Positions 27,301-40,700 of a stretch of DNA of 64,000 bases are shown here, in pieces. The notes beneath the pieces were generated by a model. It saw nothing but the letters and a program-made list of their open reading frames with translations. It was not told where the DNA came from and did not search any database. The stretch spans positions 3,433,318 to 3,497,317 of the forward strand of contig CM049314.1 of assembly GCA_026874595.1 (NCBI GenBank), written 5' to 3'. Origin of the DNA: Sipunculus nudus (lineage: Eukaryota > Annelida > Sipuncula > Golfingiida > Sipunculidae). The translations under genes and the position numbers were made by a program. The stretch's first letter is position 1, and every line of letters starts with the position of its first letter.

Positions 27301-28668
27301 CTATTCTTTGAAGGTCTCAAAAATAGAGAAAAAAATTCGTAAAAATTTGAAAAAAATAGAGGTGGCACACCCAGTCTGCAGAAACTGATGAATCACCTCT
27401 TGATCAATATGTATGCCGAAAATCATGACCATCAGTGTTGTAGTTATTGAGATGTAGCAGTTTGTTTTTATCAAATTTTTCATTATTCTGGGGGGGGGGG
27501 GGGGGGGGGGGGGGAGTAATTTGGAGCATCACAGCTCAAAGAATATGCGAAACAGAGACCTTATTTCAGGTTTCCATGGAGACTTTTCATAGGTCTCTCA
27601 CTGTGTCAAGAATGAAGATTCTAGGTCCAGTCCATACGATTTGTGCCCTGTTAACAGATGTTCACATTTTTAAAGGTCTCAAAATTAGAGAAAAATATTC
27701 TTGAAAAATCGAAAAATACAGGTGGCGCATCAGTCAGCGGGAATTGATGGAACATCTCATGATCAATATGTATGCCGCAAATCAAGACCATCAGTGTTGT
27801 AGTTAATGAGATATTGAAGTTTTTGAATGAAATTTTTACTATTCTGGGGGGTACTTTGGGGCCCTATAGCTTGAAGGATATGGGTAACAGAGACCTAATT
27901 TCTGATTTCCATGGAGACTTTTAAAAGGTCTCTCACTGTGTCATGATGAAGATTCTAGGTCCAGTCTTTACGATATGTACCCTGTTAACAGATGTTCACA
28001 TTTTTAAAGGTCTCAAAAATAGAGAAAAAAATTCGTAAAAAAATTGAAAAATACAAGTGGCGCAACCAGTCTGCAGTAACTGATGGAACATCTCATGATC
28101 AATATGTATGCTGCAAATCAAGACCATCAGTGTTGTAGTTAATGAGATATTGAAGTTTTTGAATGAAATTTTTTACTATTCTCGGGGTTACTTTTGGGCC
28201 CTATAGCTCGAAGGATATGGGTAACAGAGACCTAATTTTTGATTTCCATGGAGACTTTTAAAAGGTCTCTCACTGTGTCATGATGAAGATTCTAGGTCCA
28301 GTCTTTACGATATGTACCCTGTTAACAGATGTTCACATTTTTAAAGGTCTCAAAAATAGAGAAAAAAATTCGTAAAAAATTGAAAAATACAAGTGGCACA
28401 ACCAGTCTGCAGGAACTGATGGAACATCTCATGATCAATAAATATGCCAAAAATCATGACCATCGGTGATGTAGTTAATGAGATATTGAAACTTTTGTAT
28501 GAAATTTTTGACTATTCTGGGGGTACTTTGGGGCCCCATAGCTCGAAGGATATGGCTAACAGAGACCTGATTTCTGGTTTCCAAGGAGATTTTTCATGAA
28601 CCTCTTAGAATGTCAAGTTACAAGATTCTAGGTCCAGTGGTTACGATTTGTGCCAGGTTAACGGACAG

Positions 28669-28701
<33 letters not shown>

Positions 28702-31700
28702 AAAGAGTGATCGCTATAGCTCAGATGACTTACAGTCAGCTGAGCTAAAAAAGGCCGATGCAGGTGGCGCCACCAATACCTCAATTACAGATATGACCTA
28801 TGTGACCAACATTGGCATAAAATTTGGTGATGGTAGCTACAGCCGTTTCTGAGATTTAAATTTTAATATGCTTTTTTGCACAGTTAACAAAGTTCAACCT
28901 TCTGTAACTTGGCCAAAAATCTATGAACTGGAACCATTAGAACAAACTTGAGAAAGACTGTTCGAGGGGTCATTTCTGTGAAATATTGGGCAATTCGGCT
29001 AAACAATTTCGGAGAAAATGATTTTTAAAGCTTTTTTAGCTTTTTCCCTATAAAATCTAGTAAAAAAATAAACAAAATCCAATATAGGTTTTTGTATGAC
29101 TGATTATTTGCAAAAAAATTGGTGATCCTAGCTCCTGCCATTTTTGAGATAGCTATGGTTAACATACAGATGACGCACGACGCAAGACAGACGACGCACA
29201 ACGGATAACGCTGCACCATCCCATAAGCTCACAGGTTCGCTAAAAACAGATCAGTGGTTTTGATATTAGGCGGTCCTGAAGTGTGAAAATAGGATTTTAA
29301 CAAAAAATTGAGGTTTTTCCTTAATTTCTCAAAGGAACAAAGTCGCAAACAGCCAGTTTTCGGCTTGGTAGGAGATCTTGGGGACATCAAACATTATGCA
29401 GAATTTTGGATTCCTAGGTCTTACGGTTTCAAAACGTGCCACATCTACGGACGGACAGATCGACAGACAATGGACCACGACTATAGCTCAGATGACTTAT
29501 AGTCAGCTGAGCTAATAAAATTCTCATGTAGAAAAATAATGATTTTGTTCCAATAGTAAATTTGAGGTGTATGGATTTGAATGATTTTCCGTGGACATAA
29601 GGGCAGTCCAAACTCTTTTTGACTAACATAAATTTGATATTTAGAGGCAGCAGAATTCTAAACTACTGTACTTTCTCAATTTATTAGGAATCTTTTTTTA
29701 TTTTGTAAACGCTTGTTTAGTTAAACCTTATATTTTTCTTTACTATATAATTTTGAATGAAAAAAACTTGGCGCTCAGCTGTCAGGTAGCTGGTTTCATG
29801 TTGGCTGCAAACCATTCCAGCTGTAACGACAATTGTAACAATTACTTGTTTGATGAAGGTGTGTTTTGATCCAGCATATTAATCATCAAAGAATTGGCAT
29901 GGGAGTCTTGCGCCCTTGTGAATTTCCTCTGTAATTTATTAAAATATTTTGAAAGCCAAAATGATTCTAATTTCGGGACTGCCGTCAATGTTAACTGCCG
30001 ACGATGTTTAGGTGAAACGCCTCTGTCTCTCATGGGCAATGCAGTTTGTACCTGACAAGCATTCTTTCAAGCATTTCATGACATGATATCAAGCAGCATC
30101 CATATCAAACTTGAGCTTGTTTGCAAAGCATTTTATTTTTAAGATACCAAGATGCATGCCTGGTACCCCCATGCCCCATGTGCAATTCACACGGGATATT
30201 TAGCAATAAAGATTAAAAATATAATAAAGCAAATTCCATTGTTATTTACCATGATAAATCTAAATCGTTACTTCATTTATATTTTTTTTGGTCCAGGGAA
30301 GCAATGAACATCTAAACATTACACCCTTTTTGCAACATATTTATATGACTGTGTGATGGAACAACAGTAACACAGTTAGAATGATCATTTTATTTAAGCT
30401 TGATCGAGCTCGGTTAGCTTTTGGATGGGTGACCGCGTGTACAAAAGTGCCATATTGAGTGCACGGGAGCTAAGACTATTTCCTATTTTAAACATTTTAA
30501 TGCGCCTTTACTTTTCCATATTAATTTGGTATAATGCAAATCAAAGTATTCTGATAATAGGCAGATATTTTTTATAAAGTCTACTTTAATCTTATGTACA
30601 GCTACTTGCCCCTCTGTCCGCCGGTATCGCCATCTGGTGGGTAAACTTAAAACAACTGGTAGTACCATGAGTGATTGTCGTATGTCAAGTGATCGTAACT
30701 AGGCTACGTGTATAGTAGTGATCATTTTGTAAAATGACTGAGCTCAGTTTGATAAATCATTTGCGGACTCTGTAAAATCAATGTGACAGTAGGAAGCCTG
30801 TTTGTAGGAAATACTATTACCATAACAAAACAAATTTAAATATCCCTTATTTCTACTCAATCCATACAAGGGACCCATGGGTCACGGTGCTCAGCTGATC
30901 GTGATTGGACTATAAATGTTTCTCCACTGTGATACTATATCGAGTTGATAAAGCTTATGAATATCATGGACATGTTGGGCTATTATAAAGGAATGTATGG
31001 TAATATGTGAGTAAATGATAAATGAAATTACCTGACTGATGGATGAATAGAGTAAAATATAGTGGTTTATTTTTTATTTATTTAGGAGGGGTTGAAAATT
31101 GTGATATATTTGAGCAAATATGAATTCAATGACAGCAGTAATAAGCAGTAGTAGAAAGATGATAAGGCTTTTTGTTGAAGGATCTACAGTGTATGGAAGT
31201 CTGCAAGCTTTTAATTTGACAGATATGATGTTATGATTAACTATGCTGATGAAGGGATTTATGAATTTGTGACTGTATGACACAATATCTCTTTAGTCTT
31301 GACAAGGTACATTATTGTGATGCCCACTATGTCAACATATTACACAATATTGACATAATTTCTGGCATGTACATAAGTACCTATGGACGAATAGTTATAC
31401 AAAATATTAAAGTATGAATATATCTGATTCATCTTGTTCTTGTTTACTGATGCTGACTTTGGGATGGGGTTCGGAGAAGGGAAAAGTAAGGGCAGCACGA
31501 AGGTGGATGTAGAAATATTCTATTTTTAAATGTTTTTCATTTATATAAGAATACGAGAAGCTAAGAGGAAAGGGGCCTCCTACTTGGTTATAGTAAAGTT
31601 CTAGATATATGCTTGCAAACTAATACTCTGACAGGACTGTCATGAAGGAAAACAGTAAAAGTTTTGAGATACTGGGATGCATAAGAAAATTTACAGATGG

Positions 31701-34700
31701 ACAGGCAAGTGGACAGAATGGACTAATACCTTTATTTCACTTTCAAGGGAATAATGCATTTAAGTTTATATATAAGCCTATTTTTTAGCATATCCACTTT
31801 TTCCATTAAGAAGTTTTAATCTGAATCAATTTTTTTATTTACAAGTTTTATAAATTTTTAATAAAAAAAAAACTGAAAATATAATTTAAATATTAGAATT
31901 GTTGCAAAAGTTGCAATCATTATATATACAGAGTAAAAAAACTGAAAATATAAGTTAAAATATTAGAATTGTTGCAAAAGTTGCAATCATTATATATCCA
32001 GAGTGTAGCTCATATTGGGTCATATTATGCATACACATATATTTTATTATTTTAAAATCACAAATGTTTAAACTGAATTTAAAGGAAAATAATGCCACAA
32101 CATGGCATCTACAAGATTATTCCTTGAATCACAATTAAAAAAGTTTTGCACATTGAAGTTTTCAGTATATGCTTAATTTTATTCACCGAAATAAAATAAA
32201 AGATTCAGTAAATTTGATAAAATAAAACATCTTTTCAAATAAAGTATACACACTGTTGGTTGAATGAGGGACAAACAATATCATTGTGCTAATTACTATC
32301 CCAGCTTTAATTTATAACTGGAATTAATAGTCAATTTCACACCTGGTGAAGTTTTTACTCTTCTGAAGTAAGGAAATACTTATCTGATGAATATCCACAC
32401 TTTCATAGCAATACACCACTTTGTGGACACAATTAAATGTGCACTTTAATCATTGTAACCCTGGTGGTACAATACAAAATCTAAAATGTAGCATAGCCTA
32501 GAATAAGTATGAATCAAATACAGAAAATAATAACATTCATCCAGTTTATGCAACATCTGGATGGGGGGGGGGGGGAGAGGGGAGTGCAGGGCAGAGGGGA
32601 AGCCTGCTGGTAGTGGCCAAGCTGCGCCAAGGCTAGCTGCCTGGGGTGGGTTACATAATGCAAGTAAATGCTGTACTACTAGGTGGGCTAGATGTAAACA
32701 ACACTTGATATGGTGTATGAAAACTTGAACAAGTGACCCTTGGGTCATGACGCTCAGCTGCCAAGCATGACCTGTGACATCATGGACTGAGATTCACAAC
32801 TTCCAGTAAAATTTTGAAGAACCAATTTGCCAATTTGTTGAAAATTTTCTATGACAACAGAAATATATATCACCTATGTCTGGTTAAAAGTGAATTGATG
32901 GTCTGAGGAAAATGCATGATTGTTAAGCTATCAGGAACTATTCCAACAGCTTGCTTGAAACCTGTCAGTCTCAAAAGGAACACCACAAAGGGCAAATATA
33001 AGATCAAAATATATAGCAAAAATCAAGGAAATACATGCAAGAATTATTGAGAAACAGGTGCTTCTGTATGAATTTTTATTCAATGCAAGCCAACTGTACT
33101 GCACTTTTATAAATGATAGTAATATTTATTCAGAAATATTTAACCCAATCCTTTACAAGATTACATAAATATACATCCAACTGCATTCACTTTAATTGTT
33201 CTTGAGATAATATGATCAAAAGGAATTAAAAGATGGTTGCCTGGTGGCCATATTGGACTTCTGACAAGTCTGAAATCAGACAACAAACATTCTCTAAATC
33301 GGACCAAACATTAAAGAAAAATTACTGAAACTGCCCTGAAGAAAGAATTTCTAAGGTGGCTAACTGGCAGACATAATGGATTTCTGACAAGTATGACATT
33401 TGATATCCCACATTCTCCAATAAGAGACCAAACTTGGGGCAAATTATCCAGTAATAAATGCCCAAAATAATTCAAAAGGCATGTCCAGGCCCTCATATCA
33501 GATTTAATGATATGCAATTGTAAAAAGTGTAAGTCCAATATTTTTATTATCACTCTGCTTTTCAATGGGGTCAGCAGGGTAGGTAAACTGCCAAACCTGA
33601 AAGAAAAGAAATACAGAAAGCATGTTTAAGAGTCTTGAAATAAAACAAAAAGCCATCCTAAATCAAGGTACAGATCCACATATTATGAGAACAAACACTT
33701 GCTTTTATATGTGGTGATATATATTAAAATATTCAGATATCTAGGAAACTAAGTTTATTGCTAGGATTCCATAAAATAAACTGCAAAATGTTCCCATCAT
33801 CTTATAAATCAGTAGCTAAACCTAAATACTATACTCTCATAGTCTTAATGCCTGGCTGAAGCATTCTGAAAACAGTGTTTTTGTTATGAAGTAACAAGGT
33901 ACTTATCACTGAGCCTTATCACTTAATAGGCTGATACAAAAGGGAGTCATATGTCACCAGTGTCACTCACAATTACAGCCACACAGGGAGATGTACCAGC
34001 TGGAGTGGGATGGTTATATATACAAGAAAAATAGAGATGGTCTATAAAATAAGTAATTGTGAACATCCCTGACCTATGACCTTGGCCTTTTGCCCATATA
34101 TCAACTGGATTCTTTCTAAATGATGGGTAACTACTGACCAATTAAATCTGGTGTAATTACTTGGCAACCAATGGGTGAATAACTTTGACCTGCAACCTTT
34201 AACCTGCTGACCAGCTGACCCCAAAATCAATAAGTTATTTATTCAAGCAAAAAGACCCATAAATATGAAGTTTGAGTCAAACTGAGTGATGCATAGATGT
34301 GGCATATGTGAAAGACTGAAGGTTTGGGTTGAACAGTTACACTTGAAATATGCTCACAAGCATTTAGAACAATTAAATATTGTGACCTTGACCTTTGACT
34401 TTTTGACCTCAACATCAATAGGCTTCTTCCCTTATTGGTAGGTAAGCCATATATGACAGATGGAAGGTACAGATTGAAAAGTTTGCCTGAAAATGACTCC
34501 ACGCAAGAAGTGGGTGCTGTGAACTTGACCTTTGACCTCAAAATCAACAGGTCTTTTCCCCTGTTGGCAGAGAAGCGATGTCAGTGCTGGAAGGTTTGGA
34601 ATGAAAAGTCTAGCCTGAAATGTGTCCACTACCTTTTCAAAGAAGTGGATCCTGTGACCCTGACCTTTGACCTTGTGACCTCAAAATCTATAGGATTCTT

Positions 34701-37700
34701 CTCCAACTTAGTAGGTGAGCTATATGTGAAAGATCAAAGAATTGGGATGAAAGGGTTGGCTTAAAATGCATCCACAGGCTTTTCAAAGAGAAGGCCCCTG
34801 TGACCTTGACCTTTGACCTTTTGACCTAAAAAAAATTATGGTTCTTCCCCTGTTGGTAGGTGAGCTGTATGTGAAAGATGGAAGGTTTGGGATGAAAATT
34901 TTGTCTCAAAGAGTGATTTCTGGGGGGTGCAAACACACCCCATAACTTCGAGAATATAGGTCGCAGTGACCTAATTTCAAATTTGCAATGAGATCTTTTT
35001 ATAACCTCTAAGACTGCATAGGGTTCATGGCCCTAGCCCCTACGGTTATGATATGTGCCCTGCTAACGGACGGCCGGCCGGCCGGCCGGACGGACAGACA
35101 GAAGGACGCCGGACAAAGACCCATCGCTATAGCCCAGCATGACTGAAAGTCAGCTGAGCTAATAAAAACTACTGTTTTCAATCAATTCCTTTGAAATTTC
35201 AGATTTTTAAAGATTAAATACTTATGTATATATGCTGTGAAAATTAAATCAACAGTGCTTACAGGGAAAAAACGTGCCATTGCCAAAGTTGGACAAAATT
35301 TAAGGTATTGATTTTTTATTTATGCTAATAACTTGAAAAATTTGCAAAATTCAGATCTAATTTTGGGTAAACTTGATTAAATAAAGTTATATTCCTGAAA
35401 AAAAGTCTCTAGCTTCAGCAATTCTCATGTTAGGTGAGTAAATATATTTCCTGATTTTTTAAAAATTGCATTATATTTTGGCCCATAACTTCAAAATAAT
35501 ATCCAACACTGACCTAATTTTTTGTATGTTCACAGAAAATGTATGAAAGAATGTGAATACTAAATATGATCAAAAACAGATCAGTGGTTTTGATATTAGG
35601 CAGCCTTGAAGTGTAACAATGACTTTTTTATGGAAAATGGAGGTTTTTCCTTAATATCTCGAAGGAACAAAGTCCTAATGACCCAACTTTCGGTATGGTA
35701 GGAGATTTTGGGGACATCTAATGGTATGCAAAATTTTGGAATCATTGGTCCAACGGTTTCAAAACGTGCCCTGTTAACGGCCGGACGGACGATGGACAAA
35801 GGACTGCCACTATAGCTCAGATGACTTATAGTCAGCTGAGCTAAAAATGGTTATTGCACTGGAAAAGAAGAAATGGGTACTGCAGGTATAAATTCATTCA
35901 AAGCATTGCAGTGATCACCCAATGCCATACTTTATTCATTCATCACTCATTACACAGAATTAGGGTTTTTATGTTCTCTGCCCTTATACAACTGAATATG
36001 TATAAATTTACCTATGTGCATTAATAATTAGCAGGGTGCAATTCTACAATATACAAGTCTACAATATAAATGTGTTTTTCCTGACTTAGTATTTTCAGTT
36101 GATTCTGTGATGGTCTTTATATCTGAGGGGTTAAATTTTCACAATCTTCATGTTTTTAAGTAAGTTTAAATTAGTGATCTCCCCATATGAAAAACCTACA
36201 CATAATATAGCATTATTATATTAATTAATTATATAAAATATGTGCACAAAATCTTTATAATTGGACAACTGAACATTGCAAGAGTTGAAAAAATTGTTTT
36301 TAATGACATGTAATTTTAAAGATCTTACATCATTTATAATATAGCCATCTCTGAACATACAGGATCTTATTATTTATGTTAAATATCAATCATTAACCTT
36401 TTGAGTTGCTTTCCATAAAGGGACTTTTATTCTCAAAGGTTTTATTTTTGTGATTATTCCCTTCTGCAAATTCGCTAATTTGAAACCCTTGCAAACAAAA
36501 AGGCAACTACAGTAGCTGGAGTTCCAGCTGAGCTTTAACACTCACAGGTCTCATGTATCAGAAACCGATCAGTACATGTTCTTATAATTGAATAAATATT
36601 AGAATTGTCTGACTGTTTGATATTTTAATTTTTTCCTACCCTCAGCTCTTCTATAAAATATTTGTATTTTTTTTTAATCTGGCCAAATTACATGTTATAG
36701 TTACAATATTTTAGATCCACCCTTTCATCGAATTCTGTTCCACTGTCACATATTCTACTGGGGAAGATATGTGCAAATTTATTTCAGGGTCCAATCTTAT
36801 AACTATCTTTTCTGTTTATGTATGTTTTTTTTTATTTCATTAAGCAATAAAGCAAGTATGTGTACCTATCAAGGTTCTCTCCGGTAATACAGTGAAATGT
36901 AAACACATTTTATGAAGCATTTACTTACAGATGAATGTGTGTAGCTTTGGGGCTCTTACTGTAATGTTATTTATAATTTCAATGATCAAACATATTTGTC
37001 CAGGTAATATTTATCAATAATGTATCAGTTCTTGAGATCTAGCAAGTGTTAAAGGGACTCTTAAGGATACAAGTATATTATTTTTATTTAAGTAACCTTA
37101 TATAAGAAACTAAGACTTACCATTAGTTCCAATAAATTGAATTCACATTCCAGTATATGGTTTATTCTGTAGGGAAACTCTTGTGACCAAGCATACTGGA
37201 ATCTGTTTTTAACTGGAAACATGAAAGTAACAATCATTCAGCAGGTAATGGAAAAACATTCATGACATTAACTAACATGTTTTGAATTTCCATTACTCCC
37301 CGCCCCCCTTTCCCCTAACAAAGTGTATATATTTCTTTTTCATTTCCCCCAATAATTTTTCAATGCTTTCATTCTATAAACTGTGAGACTAATTCCAGAA
37401 CTATATTTTCACTTATGCTAAGTATCACATGTCTATTGCAGATTTGCAAATGAGAAACAGTGTTAAACCTGTATATATATTTGCCAAGTGAACTGTTAGT
37501 CTGTTCAGTTATAATTGAATTTTATCACTTTGCTAAATCTGTATGAATGTATATTAAAATACATGCATTACATTTGATGAAGACAACTAATTATTGGGAG
37601 GTTCAAGTTCTTTGCAAGCAGGCATTAAATGCCAATTCTTACAGATTACAATTATTAAACAAAGCTTTTACTTGTTTCCATGTTAAAAATGTTTAATGTG

Positions 37701-40700
37701 ACTCTGAGAAACCTCAGAAATTTATCCTTTTCTATGCTGCTCATACTTACCTACTGTTTGGCATGTTGAAAGCAATCTGCTGTTAGAAATGACCCCAAAT
37801 TCCTATATCAAATCACAAATTATATAACATTATGCTAAAGTGAATGTCAAAGAATGGAGTTCCTCACTAATTTTAAAATGAAATTGCATGGTGACTTTAA
37901 TAAACTGCTCAGCTGCAAAATCTTAAAATAAAAAAAAATGATATATCAACCAGCAGTTACCAAAAGAAAATTAAACATACACATTGAAAATTGCATGATT
38001 CTTCATTCTAACAAACTTGACAAAATGATTCATGATGAGATCGAAAGCTTTACAGGAAGAACTTTTTAATGATCTTTACATGCAAAGTACTTCATAGCAT
38101 TACGCATATATGTGACCTATACGTTTTGTAGTTCATCAGAAGATCTTGACCTTATGTTTTACACATTCTAAAGGAGGTTGTCTTTTTATTATTTACACGT
38201 ACCTCTACTTTGGAAGCTAGTAATACACATGTAGGGGCCATCAACAAGGGATCAACACATTTCAGTGAATTTCTGAAATACAAATCGACAAAAATCATAC
38301 AATTACCACATGCTGCAGGAGTGTAAAAATTTAAATTAAATTTCTTTCAATAAGGTTCAACAGGAACCCCCTTTCATTGCAATAATATAAACCAATTTTT
38401 TAGCCAAAAAATAATCTTGTGGTTCTTTTGTCTACAGAGTGCATATGCAGCATCAATTAACACTTAATCTTTAACACCACCACTTCATTCTCAGTCTGTG
38501 TGTTTATATGTACAGGGGATGATACTCTGCTGCATGTCAGTCTTATTACACGGTGCCTGATGAACCATTTATTTATGATGAACCCAATCAATAAGTACTA
38601 TAGGAAATATTTACTGCAGGTTTCTATATAAGATTAGTAATACTGGTAACATACACTTTGGTGTTTGTGAATAAAGTGTTCACATATAAAAAGGAGATTT
38701 AACAATTAACTACACTTTAACACATAACAATTTTTTTTTTTTGCTGTTACTTTACTTCAGGAACAGCAAGTACCAAGTCTGGTAACACAAACAAAAAGAC
38801 CACTTTCTAAGTCAGCAATTACTAGTACTCTTATTTTCAACAGGTATTCAACTATAGCATTAATTTTAATTATATTCAACACATACTTTATTAACATTAA
38901 TCATGTATGAATACAAATTCAAAGATGATTGTTTTTTACCTTTAATGGCATGTTCTAATAAAAAATTACAAACCTGGCATAAAACCTTTTGAAGTAAACT
39001 GTGGCTGTTGCAATGACCTGTTGTCTAAACTTGAGCTGTTCACCTAATGTCTGTATAACTGGAATATTAATAATTTATTTACACATATGGATGTATACAC
39101 AACAACATAGTGCTCAACAGATGATCCTACATAATTCAGTTACATTATAGAAACAGCTTGTGAAGATATACAGAATATGGAATACAATGCAGAGTAAAAC
39201 CTAGCTATAATTACCACAGAAGCATAACATAAGCAGCACAAAAGTGCATAATATGCCTGTTGTAATATGCTTTAAAGATGAGTAAAAGGTCAATTTTTGT
39301 TAAGTATTGAATTCAAGTGAGATATTTTTTTTGGTGGTAAACATTTATATAAAGTTTCATAAAAATCTACTTAATTCCTGCCAAGTTATTGCAGCCACAC
39401 CAGAAACAAGTCTGGTGACCCCTGACCATATCAAATATATGCTGATATGCCCACAATCAAACTCAAGCAAGATATTTTATTGAACAAGGCCTACATGCCT
39501 AGTGCGAACCTGTGCATTGGGGATACACCAGGTATAATGCTTCAATGCTGGACCATTACTTCTCATGTATATGAACAATGCAAGTACTAAACATTTTGAA
39601 TAAGAAACAATTACACAAACATCACTGCTAAAATTCTGGCATGGGTGCATACAACACATCTAGGGACCCATGGGTCTCAACGCTCAGTTTCTACAGGTTT
39701 CCTAACTTTGGGCAAGTAAGCCATGTGTGAGCGTTGGAAAGTTCAGGATGAAAAGTTGGTCATTATTAAAGCCTGTCTGTCTATCCAAAGCAGAATTATC
39801 ATCCATAAACTAATTTGTGAATGGATGGGCTATGTGACCTTGACCTTTGAACTATGACCCAAAAATCAAACAGAATCTCCCCTAGTGGCAGGTTAGCAAT
39901 ATCTTGAAGATGGAAGGTTTGCGATGAAAAGTTTGGCTTCAAATGCATACAAATTCCTTTTAAAGAAATGGGTCCTGTGACCTTGACCTTTGACTGTTGG
40001 ATCCCAAAATCAACATGGTTCTTACTTTAGTGGTGGGCCAATTATAAGTTAAGTTTGAAACCAGTATATCAAACTTAACTGGAATTATCATCTGGAAACT
40101 AATTTGTGTGGATGGACGGATTGACAGACAGACAGACATACAAAAAGACAGACTGACAGACAGGGTGATTAGCATAGGGCATCCACTTGTGATCAATAAA
40201 CACTCCAGGTTTTGAGACACCAGATGTAATGACAGCTGAGAAACTGACATGATTGTTGTCATTTTATAGTAAATAAATAGAAAAATATTTGTTAAAATAG
40301 GAAAACCACCACAATTCAGGAACTGACAAAACTAGTCATGGTCAATATTCAAGGCAAGATTCATGACAAACCATACATTAATTATTAAGATATTGGAGGT
40401 TTTGTATCAAATTTTTTATTATTCTGGGGGGTACTTTCAATCCCCATAGCTCGAAGGAAAAAGGTCGCAGTGACCTAATTTCAGGTTTCCAAGGAAATTT
40501 TTAATTGACCTCCCTGGATATTCTCTTAGAAGTTTCTTGCACCAGCTGTTATGATTGGTGCCCTGCTTACGGACGGCCGGACGTCCAGACGGACGAGGGA
40601 CAAAGCACCATTCCTATACCTCAGTTGACGTACAGTCAGCTGAGCTAAAAATGATTGTAGCTGGCACCACCAGTCTTGTATACAAAAAGGTTTCAGAGAT

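Larger units (their letters stand above)
30866..35843 (+). mobile_element. Family B element, copy B4, interrupted by A2
   Basis: The 5' terminus ACAAGGGACCCATGGGTCAC is at 30866 and the 3' terminus at 35843. The left part (to 32728) parallels B2, and the right part (35162-35843) is a B core repeat plus tail. The host sequence CTTGAATAAAA, seen uninterrupted in related copies near 16060 and 26290, is split exactly at A2. A local duplication of ~70 bp (AACTGAAAATATAA...GTTGCAATCATTATATAT) sits near 31870-32000. Confidence 0.7.
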
